DNA of 64,000 nucleotides from the NCBI RefSeq assembly GCF_023910635.1, contig NZ_JAAVVZ010000006.1, forward strand, positions 1-64,000. Reading direction: 5' to 3'. The stretch comes from Sphingorhabdus sp. GTDB taxonomy: Bacteria; Pseudomonadota; Alphaproteobacteria; Sphingomonadales; Sphingomonadaceae. The notes under the pieces were generated by a model. The model had not been told where the DNA came from and did no database searches. It saw only the letters and a program-made list of their open reading frames with translations. Positions 58,136 to 64,000 of this stretch are shown here, in pieces. The position numbers were made by a program, and so were the translations under genes. The first letter of the stretch is position 1. Every line of letters begins with the position of its first letter.

Positions 58136-59370
58136 ACCCGCTGAGCGCGCCCATGCCGCCTGCCGCCATGACCGTGATGTTCGGTCCAACGCCGACAACA
58201 GGGGTGTTCGAGGATATGTTGAACATTTCAGCCACTCTGGCCGACGCGACGCCCAATGTGTCCGTCGATGTCGTGACACCCGCCACAACGCCGATCTGCG
58301 CGCCTGCCATCACGCTTGTCTTGCCCCCCTTGGCCGAAGTGCAGAACTGGGCCGCGACAGAGGTGTTGCCGCAACCAACTGTGCCGGAAGCACATCACCG
58401 GACGGCGACCATTGTCTTGCCGCAACCAACAGCCCCCGATGCGTTGAACCGGGCCATGACGATTGTCTTGCCGCCACCCACTGCGCCCGAAAATAGTATC
58501 GAAAACGCAGGCACTGTTGCTGCGGAAAAGGCAGAAGCATCGTCGTCCCCGATAGATCCCGCGCTTGTGCCGACACCTACGGTCCACATGCGTCCGCCCG
58601 TCAGCGCACCCGCCCATATGCCTGTTACGCCACTTGCGTCCCAAGTCCGCAAGTTACCTAATACGGCCGAAACGCCAAAGCCATTGGACGCAACGTCGGC
58701 CCAAACGCTGGCCCAATGGCTGCCAAGCACGCCTCAAGGGCCAGTAAAGCGGGCGGACGCGATGCCGACACTGCGGCCGGATACACTTCTCGTACCGTTG
58801 CTAACCCAAGAGAATAAGCCGCAACTGCCCAGCCCCTTGCCTGCGCACAATCTGGGCTTGGTCGATGATCAGCTTTTCAGCTTTGAACCGCAATCTGGCA
58901 TCCGCGCAGCACAGGCTTCGGTCGCACCCACGGTCGCACCTACGGCTCCGCCCACAGACACACCGATCGCGGAGCTTAGGCAGCTTGTTATAACAGCAGA
59001 TGGCGAATGGATCGGCGCGCTCGCACGGGACATTGTCGGCCATGCGGCAAGCGACAACCAACTGGCGTTCACGCTGATCCCTGAACATTTGGGTCAACTG
59101 GATGTCGCTGTGACCACAGACAATGGCAAGGTCGATATCCGGCTTGAGACCAGTACACACGCGGCTGCGCAAGCCATATCAGCGGAGCAGGCCCGGCTGA
59201 TCGAAGATCTGCGCCATGCGGGTCTGAAACTTGGCCAGTTTGATATGTCCAACCGGCAAAACGGAAACGGTCAACAACAGTCCCCACGGCCCGATAGCCA
59301 ACACACAGACAATAACTCCACCCCAGCGCAGGCGTCTGCTTCTTCCAAAGCCCACGGCCGCTTCGCCTGA
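58132..59370 (+). CDS. fliK: Flagellar hook-length control protein FliK
   Basis: This 412-aa protein has a proline- and alanine-rich N-terminal half and a C-terminal FliK domain (LAFTLIPEHLGQLDVAVTTD, SAEQARLIEDLRHAGLKL). Between residues 60 and 125 are successive copies of a 17-residue unit such as VLPQPTAPDALNRAMTI, encoded by a 51-bp tandem repeat. FliK acts as a molecular ruler and as the switch for export specificity. Confidence 0.88.
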   Translation: MNPLSAPMPPAAMTVMFGPTPTTGVFEDMLNISATLADATPNVSVDVVTPATTPICAPAITLVLPPLAEVQNWAATEVLPQPTVPEAHHRTATIVLPQPTAPDALNRAMTIVLPPPTAPENSIENAGTVAAEKAEASSSPIDPALVPTPTVHMRPPVSAPAHMPVTPLASQVRKLPNTAETPKPLDATSAQTLAQWLPSTPQGPVKRADAMPTLRPDTLLVPLLTQENKPQLPSPLPAHNLGLVDDQLFSFEPQSGIRAAQASVAPTVAPTAPPTDTPIAELRQLVITADGEWIGALARDIVGHAASDNQLAFTLIPEHLGQLDVAVTTDNGKVDIRLETSTHAAAQAISAEQARLIEDLRHAGLKLGQFDMSNRQNGNGQQQSPRPDSQHTDNNSTPAQASASSKAHGRFA

Positions 59371-59384
59371 TTGAAAGACAAGAC

Positions 59385-59996
59385 ATGAGCAAGCAAAAAT
59401 CCGCCGATCCCGAAACAAAGCCCAAAAAGGGAAAGAAGAAGTTCATCATTGCATTGGTTGTCGCGCTCGTGCTGATTGGGGCGGGTGCTGCAACCGGGAT
59501 CTATTTGGCCGGTGGCATTACCGGACAGGCCGAAAAGGTTGACCCGCGCCGTCCCAAGCTTGTCGAGCGGAGCACAGAAGCCGAAGAGCCAGCGGCAGAA
59601 GGCGCAGGTGACGCGCCCGTCCTGAAAGAGGGCACAGTCGACGTGAAGAATGACCGCGTGTCTGTGGACCCGCGCAAATATGAGGTGACCTATGTGAACC
59701 TCGACCAAAGTTTCACCGCCAATCTTGCCGATGGCGCAGGCTTTGTGCAGTTAGGCCTGAGCCTATCGACATATTATGACGGCAAAGTCGTCCGGAATAT
59801 CCAACGCCAAAGCGTTCCGATCCGTTCGACCATTTTGATGGTCTTATCGCAACAGGATGCGCAAGCCCTTTCGACACCGCAGGGTAAGAAGATGCTGCAA
59901 CGTGACCTGACCGCAGCCATCAATGACATATTGCGGGAAAAAGAGGGCTTTGGCGGCGTTGATAATGTCTATTTTTCGAATCTGGTTATCCAATGA
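59385..59996 (+). CDS. fliL: Flagellar basal-body protein FliL
   Basis: This 203-aa protein has one membrane helix near residues 20-45 (FIIALVVALVLIGAGAATGIYLAGG) after a Lys-rich cytoplasmic start. The periplasmic domain ends with QQDAQALSTPQGKKMLQRDLTAAIND, the FliL pattern. It is located after fliK with a gap of 14 bp. Confidence 0.93.
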   Translation: MSKQKSADPETKPKKGKKKFIIALVVALVLIGAGAATGIYLAGGITGQAEKVDPRRPKLVERSTEAEEPAAEGAGDAPVLKEGTVDVKNDRVSVDPRKYEVTYVNLDQSFTANLADGAGFVQLGLSLSTYYDGKVVRNIQRQSVPIRSTILMVLSQQDAQALSTPQGKKMLQRDLTAAINDILREKEGFGGVDNVYFSNLVIQ

Positions 59997-60853
59997 GCGC
60001 GTCGCTTCTCTTACGGCCACGGACTGCGGTAGCTGACGATTTTGGCTGGCTGCAAAAGCTTTGCGAAAATCTGGGCGAAGCGATGTGTGACTTTTTGGCG
60101 AGTCACCAGAAGGTTGAAGCCAAGGTTCAATCGGTGGCCGAGGCACGCTATTCCGAATGGTATCCGTCACAGCCTGCGTTCAGCCTGCTGATGCCATTCG
60201 AGCTTGGCAAGGATACAGGCGAGCTGGTGGTGGCGGTCCCTGGTCAGCTCATCAGCCAGATCCTTGATGTGCAATATGGCGGGTTAGGCAAAGTCCCTGA
60301 GCGGCAGGGCTTCAGCACGTCCGAGATGCGGCTTGCGATGCGGCTGAACGCACATTTGCTCCCTTATGTGAATCACGCGCTGCTGGGCGCTATCTCCGAA
60401 GCTGTAAGTGCGCAGCCCGTCCAGACGGATTTGCAGGCATTTAATTTGCCGCAGTATCGCGACAGTATAGTGTTGGCCAAAATTGACGTGGAATGTCCTG
60501 CCCTTGGTTCCAATGCAATCCACGGGTTCATTGGTTACGCCCAGGCCAAGAAAATTGCCATGCGCTTTGCCGACGCTAACCCCAATGGGCTTCCCGCTGA
60601 TCCAGAATGGAAAGACAAAATGCAGAACGCGACCTTGCGCGTTCCGCTGCCTGCGCGCGCCATTTTGACCCAAACCGAAGTGCCGGTGTCACGGCTCTTG
60701 TCGCTTCGGCCGGGAGACATCTTGCCCGTCATGCTGCCCGCCGATGTTCCGCTGTTGGTCGCAGGCCGCCTTTTTGCACGCGGAACAATTGGCGAGGCCA
60801 ATGGCCGCACTGCGGTGAAAATCGAAAATATGGAAGGTTCTGACCATGAGTGA
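59993..60853 (+). CDS. fliM: Flagellar motor switch protein FliM, N-terminally shortened
   Basis: This 286-aa rotor protein contains the FliM middle domain with the GGXG loop (VQYGGLGKVPER) and the C-terminal SpoA-like domain (LSLRPGDILPVMLPADVPLL). E. coli FliM has 334 residues and begins with an EIDALL-type motif that binds phospho-CheY. Here the domain begins only about 15 residues after the start, and no in-frame extension is open upstream. The peptide is therefore absent. It overlaps fliL by 4 bp. Confidence 0.9.
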   Translation: MSASLLLRPRTAVADDFGWLQKLCENLGEAMCDFLASHQKVEAKVQSVAEARYSEWYPSQPAFSLLMPFELGKDTGELVVAVPGQLISQILDVQYGGLGKVPERQGFSTSEMRLAMRLNAHLLPYVNHALLGAISEAVSAQPVQTDLQAFNLPQYRDSIVLAKIDVECPALGSNAIHGFIGYAQAKKIAMRFADANPNGLPADPEWKDKMQNATLRVPLPARAILTQTEVPVSRLLSLRPGDILPVMLPADVPLLVAGRLFARGTIGEANGRTAVKIENMEGSDHE

Positions 60854-61160
60854 TATGACTGAGGCCCCAAACACAAGGCCAGCCGACCGGGCGGTCAAAT
60901 TGGACATGTTGGCCGATATAACCGTACGCGTTACGGTCGAGGTTGGCTCTGCATCACTGACGCTCGCGTCCTTGCTCGAATTGAGCGAAGGCAGCGTGCT
61001 TGAGCTTGACCGGCAAGTGAATGACCCGCTCGACCTGTTCGTCAACGGCACTTTGGTCGCCCGAGGCGAAATCGTCGAGACCAATGGCCGCTTTGGCATT
61101 CGCGTGCTGGACGTTGCCCCGGACGGTGAAGGGCTTGGCGGCATGGAGTCGCGACCGTGA
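60846..61160 (+). CDS. fliN: Flagellar motor switch protein FliN
   Basis: This 104-aa protein has the SpoA domain (LDMLADITVRVTVEVGSASL, LASLLELSEGSVLELDRQVN, DPLDLFVNGTLVARGEIVE), as in FliN. It overlaps fliM by 8 bp and fliO by 4 bp. Confidence 0.95.
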   Translation: MSDMTEAPNTRPADRAVKLDMLADITVRVTVEVGSASLTLASLLELSEGSVLELDRQVNDPLDLFVNGTLVARGEIVETNGRFGIRVLDVAPDGEGLGGMESRP

Positions 61161-61429
61161 TCCTTGAATATTTCGGACGCCTTTTGCTTATCCTGCCGTT
61201 GATTGGCGGCATGGCGTGGGGTTCCTTATGGCTTTGGAAAAAGCTGCAGATCGGACTGCCATTGACCGCGCAATCTGCACGCGCCGTGCGCGTGGTCGAT
61301 GCCGTGTCGTTGGGCGGCAATGGCCGGCTACTGGTCGTGGAATTTGGTCAGGACATCCTTTTGCTTGGCGCATCACGCAGCGGCATAAGCATATTGGCAT
61401 CGACCGATCAGGGCACCCATGATGCTTAG
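61157..61429 (+). CDS. fliO: Flagellar export protein FliO
   Basis: This 90-aa protein has one N-terminal membrane helix ([19 protein letters not shown]) and a small cytoplasmic domain with [20 protein letters not shown], the FliO pattern. It sits between fliN and fliP and overlaps fliP by 11 bp. Confidence 0.88.
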   Translation: MILEYFGRLLLILPLIGGMAWGSLWLWKKLQIGLPLTAQSARAVRVVDAVSLGGNGRLLVVEFGQDILLLGASRSGISILASTDQGTHDA

Positions 61430-62174
61430 GTTTTTAAGCATCTGCATCTGCCTTTTTGTGCTGCTCGCCAGCCAATCCGCCTTTGCCGCGCCAAGCGCGA
61501 TGGGCATGGAAAAGGCGCTTGGCGCGGTAGCCGGAGACGGGCGGCCTTTGTCGCTGTCGCTACAAATTCTCCTGCTGATGGGGTTGCTCACGGTATTGCC
61601 GTCTTTGATCCTGATGATGACCAGTTTCACCCGGATCATCATTGTCCTGTCGATTTTGCGTCAGGCCCTCGGGCTGCAACAAACCCCCCCAAACCAGGTG
61701 CTGGTTGGGCTGGCGTTGTTCCTCAGCATTTTTGTAATGCAGCCGGTGTTGAGTACCATCAACACGCAAGCGCTTGAACCTTATGGCCGCGATGAAGTCA
61801 GTTTTGAACAGGCATTGTCGACGTCGGCCACAGCGATGCATGGCTTTATGATTAAACAGACGCGCAAAACCGATATTGCCTTGTTCAGCGAGATTGCCAG
61901 AGCTGGCAAATTTGCAAAGCCCGCCGACGTGCCCTTTTCGATTCTGCTACCGGCCTTTGTCACCAGCGAGTTGAAAACGGCGTTCCAAATCGGGTTCATG
62001 ATCTTCCTGCCATTCCTGATCATTGACTTGATCGTGGCGTCTGCATTGATGTCGCTGGGCATGGTGATGCTGTCGCCGACGATTATTTCGATGCCGTTCA
62101 AGCTGTTATTATTTGTCCTGGTGGACGGTTGGGCATTGACCATGGGGTCATTGGCCAGCTCATTTGTGATGTAG
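61419..62174 (+). CDS. fliP: Flagellar export gate protein FliP
   Basis: This 251-aa export-gate subunit has an N-terminal cleavable signal ([19 protein letters not shown]) and the conserved [25 protein letters not shown]. Further down it has [24 protein letters not shown]. The length is normal. ATG 61422 would be an alternative start. Confidence 0.97.
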   Translation: MMLRFLSICICLFVLLASQSAFAAPSAMGMEKALGAVAGDGRPLSLSLQILLLMGLLTVLPSLILMMTSFTRIIIVLSILRQALGLQQTPPNQVLVGLALFLSIFVMQPVLSTINTQALEPYGRDEVSFEQALSTSATAMHGFMIKQTRKTDIALFSEIARAGKFAKPADVPFSILLPAFVTSELKTAFQIGFMIFLPFLIIDLIVASALMSLGMVMLSPTIISMPFKLLLFVLVDGWALTMGSLASSFVM

Positions 62175-62177
62175 CCT

Positions 62178-62447
62178 GTGGACCAGGATTTTTTCATCGA
62201 CGTGGCGCAACGCGCGCTTTGGATATTGGCGCTTGGGGCGGCCCCCATTCTTATTCCCGCGCTGATCGCTGGCGTGGTTTTGGGTATGGTCCAGGCCGCG
62301 ACATCGATTAATGAGCAGACTTTAAGTTTCGTACCAAAGCTTATCATCGTCGCAATTGCGCTGGCGGTTTGCGGGTCAAGCATCATGATCCTGCTGGCCG
62401 ATTTTACACGCGACATATTCGCGCAAATCCCCATGTTGGTGCGATGA
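62178..62447 (+). CDS. fliQ: Flagellar export gate protein FliQ
   Basis: This 89-aa protein has two membrane helices, with the conserved LILPALIAGVVLGMVQAATSIN-like stretch and the following EQTLSFVPKL. The start is GTG at 62178. It overlaps fliR by 4 bp. Confidence 0.96.
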   Translation: MDQDFFIDVAQRALWILALGAAPILIPALIAGVVLGMVQAATSINEQTLSFVPKLIIVAIALAVCGSSIMILLADFTRDIFAQIPMLVR

Positions 62448-63229
62448 TACCCGCTGGCCTGCAAAATGTGGAAGGACAATTGCTGGTCTGGATGGTGGCC
62501 ATGATCCGTCCGGGCGCAGCTTTTGTTGCGGCCCCCATGTTTGGGGCGCAAGCCGTGCCCGTGCAGCTTCGCCTCGTGCTGGCACTGGCTATCGGTATTC
62601 CATCGGCGTCGATGGCCAATATGACATTACCGGCGGCCGGCATCATCTCGGTCCCCGGCTTTTTCATGATCGCCGCAGAGGTGCTGGCGGGTCTGGCGAT
62701 GGGATTTGTTATCCAGATCGCCTTTGCCGCATCCTTAGTGGCTGGTGAGGCGATTAGCAACGCCATGGGCCTTGGCTTTGCCTCAATGGCGGACCCGGCA
62801 AGTGGCCAATCAAGCCCTGCCGTCGGGCAGTTTCTGTCCATGCTCACCATGTTTCTGTTCCTTGCCGCAGACGGCCATTTGGCGTTGATTGCGATTATCG
62901 CCGAAAGTTACCGCACGCTGCCTCCGGGGCAAGCATGGCTATCTTTTTCGGCCATAGGCAGCGTTGTTGAATTTGGCCGCCTGGCCTTTTCCGCTGGCCT
63001 GTCCATTGCCCTGCCTGTCGGATTTGCCTTGGTGCTGGTGCAATTGATCATGGCCATGATTGCGCGATCTGCGCCGACATTAAACCTGTTTGCCGTCGGC
63101 ATGCCTGCCGCATTGCTTGCGGGTATATTATTATTGGGCGTTTCTCTGCCGGTGATGGCCGACATGCTCAGCAATGCACTTCGCCTTGGGCTCGATCAGG
63201 CACAGAGCCTTGGCGGTGGCCGTGGCTGA
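62444..63229 (+). CDS. fliR: Flagellar export gate protein FliR
   Basis: This 261-aa protein has six membrane helices and starts MIPAGLQNVEGQLLVWMVAM. Conserved parts include MIRPGAAFVAAPMFGAQAVP and DPASGQSSPAVGQFLSMLTM. The ORF track begins 25 codons earlier inside fliQ; ATG 62444 is the family start. Confidence 0.95.
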   Translation: MIPAGLQNVEGQLLVWMVAMIRPGAAFVAAPMFGAQAVPVQLRLVLALAIGIPSASMANMTLPAAGIISVPGFFMIAAEVLAGLAMGFVIQIAFAASLVAGEAISNAMGLGFASMADPASGQSSPAVGQFLSMLTMFLFLAADGHLALIAIIAESYRTLPPGQAWLSFSAIGSVVEFGRLAFSAGLSIALPVGFALVLVQLIMAMIARSAPTLNLFAVGMPAALLAGILLLGVSLPVMADMLSNALRLGLDQAQSLGGGRG

Positions 63230-64000
63230 CGCACCCGATAAAGACCAGCAAACCGAAGCGCCAACCCAAAAGCGCAAGGACGATGCAGTCAAAGAAGGCG
63301 ATGTGCTGGCGTCACGGGAACTGGCCACTGCATTGATGATGATCGCGGGCGCCGCATGGGTGATGGGCCTTGGCACGTGGTTTTTCAGCGCGAGCAAGAC
63401 TTTGTTGAAAGGCGGCTTGTCGCTTGACCTTTCTGACCCCGACCATTTCGAGCCACTTGATGCATTGAATGTGGCCGTGGCGCAAATTGCCGTCCCATTT
63501 GCCGCGTTGCTGACACTGACACTGGTCGCTGCCTTTGCCGCGCCTGCGATGCTGGGGTCGCTTGGCATGCGGGGTAAGGCGATGGCACCAAAGGCCAGCC
63601 GCATTAACCCGCTGGCTGGGCTTAAGCGTATGTTCGGAACGCAGGGGCTTATTGAATTGTTCAAGGCAACCGCCAAAGTATGCGTCCTTGGATATGCCGG
63701 TTATTGGATCATTTCGGGCGAGATCGCATCCCTGCCCGGCCTTGCCGCCGCCGATCCGGCTGTCGCGGTCGGCATCATCGGGCAGAAGATGTTATTCACC
63801 ATAGCGATTCTGGCCGCTGGCCTGACGCTGATTGCCTTAGTCGATGTCCCGATCCAATGGTTCCAGCGCAACCGCAAGCTGCGCATGACAAAGCAGCAGT
63901 TGAAGGAAGAAATGCGCCAAAGCGACGGCGCGCCTGAACTGAAGCAAGCGATACGCTTGCGCCAGCAAGAGGTGATGATGTCATCGGCGCGTAAGGGCAT
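63222..64000 (+). CDS. flhB: Flagellar export protein FlhB (partial, 5' part)
   Basis: The reading frame starts at GTG 63222 (VADAPDKDQQTEAPTQKRK), overlapping fliR by 8 bp. It is open to the window end for about 259 codons. It has the basic N-terminus, several membrane helices and the start of the cytoplasmic region (LRMTKQQLKEEMRQSDGAPE). The cleavage motif NPTH is not yet reached. The gene is absent from the ORF track because no stop lies in the window. An alternative start is GTG 63216. Confidence 0.93.
   Translation, partial: MADAPDKDQQTEAPTQKRKDDAVKEGDVLASRELATALMMIAGAAWVMGLGTWFFSASKTLLKGGLSLDLSDPDHFEPLDALNVAVAQIAVPFAALLTLTLVAAFAAPAMLGSLGMRGKAMAPKASRINPLAGLKRMFGTQGLIELFKATAKVCVLGYAGYWIISGEIASLPGLAAADPAVAVGIIGQKMLFTIAILAAGLTLIALVDVPIQWFQRNRKLRMTKQQLKEEMRQSDGAPELKQAIRLRQQEVMMSSARKG

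Noticed and set aside
57528-58313. 261-aa minus-strand ORF
   Set aside because: Antisense to fliI, fliJ and fliK; no recognisable domain.

Overview
The window is a contiguous piece of a bacterial chromosome, most likely from an alphaproteobacterium of the order Sphingomonadales (Sphingopyxis/Sphingorhabdus-like). This rests on the moderately high GC content, the protein sequences (GyrB, ribosomal proteins, DUF6481, RarD, short flagellin) and the ribosomal/flagellar gene organisation. The genus is inferred, because no 16S gene is present.

Layout: (1) 1-1560 is a gene-poor, repeat-rich stretch with direct repeats, GC-rich palindromes and an AT-rich remnant encoding a possible small lipoprotein. 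(2) 1579-13683 is housekeeping DNA: DUF2721 membrane protein, acyl-CoA synthetase, gyrB, an RlpA-like protein, ygfZ, pyrC, rarD, small envelope proteins and a secreted prolyl oligopeptidase. A 102-bp MITE-like palindromic element lies at 9959-10060, with a half copy at 1545-1596. (3) 13748-35731, on the minus strand, is the full str-S10-spc-alpha ribosomal superoperon: rpsL-rpsG-fusA-tuf-rpsJ-rplC-D-W-B-rpsS-rplV-rpsC-rplP-rpmC-rpsQ-rplN-X-E-rpsN-rpsH-rplF-R-rpsE-rpmD-rplO-secY-adk, then an inserted SRPBCC/RimB-like protease/RimK unit, then rpsM-rpsK-rpoA-rplQ. S12 carries Arg88, the residue known from streptomycin-resistant mutants elsewhere. (4) 35914-37483 is a type III polyketide synthase with an ICMT-type methyltransferase. 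(5) 37629-43796 is a tightly overlapping run: gltX, ung, galT, galK, a periplasmic PPIase and a HupE/UreJ protein. (6) 43942-51270 holds a PilZ protein, a small set of Tad-type pilin-like genes (two TadE-like, one TadG-like), a CNT nucleoside transporter, a DUF6481 protein, an unknown secreted protein and an unusual lipoprotein that joins a TPR-like region to a secretin domain. (7) 51538-51613 is tRNA-Thr(CGT). (8) 51766-64000 is flagellar: a minimal flagellin with a sigma-28-like promoter, and divergently a sigma-54-type promoter driving fliE-F-G-H-I-J-K-L-M-N-O-P-Q-R-flhB, truncated at the window edge.

How the parts relate: the ribosomal block supplies translation, the Sec channel (SecY) and core RNA polymerase alpha. 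The embedded RimB/RimK pair is predicted to modify the ribosome (S6 glutamylation and its control). The flagellar block encodes the basal-body MS ring, switch, export ATPase complex and export gate. FliM lacks the usual CheY-binding N-terminal peptide. The best candidates for undescribed biology are the RimB/RimK/SRPBCC unit inside the ribosomal operon, the lipidated TPR-secretin with its secreted neighbour and ATPase-less TadE/TadG genes, and the MITE-like element placed at gene 3' ends.
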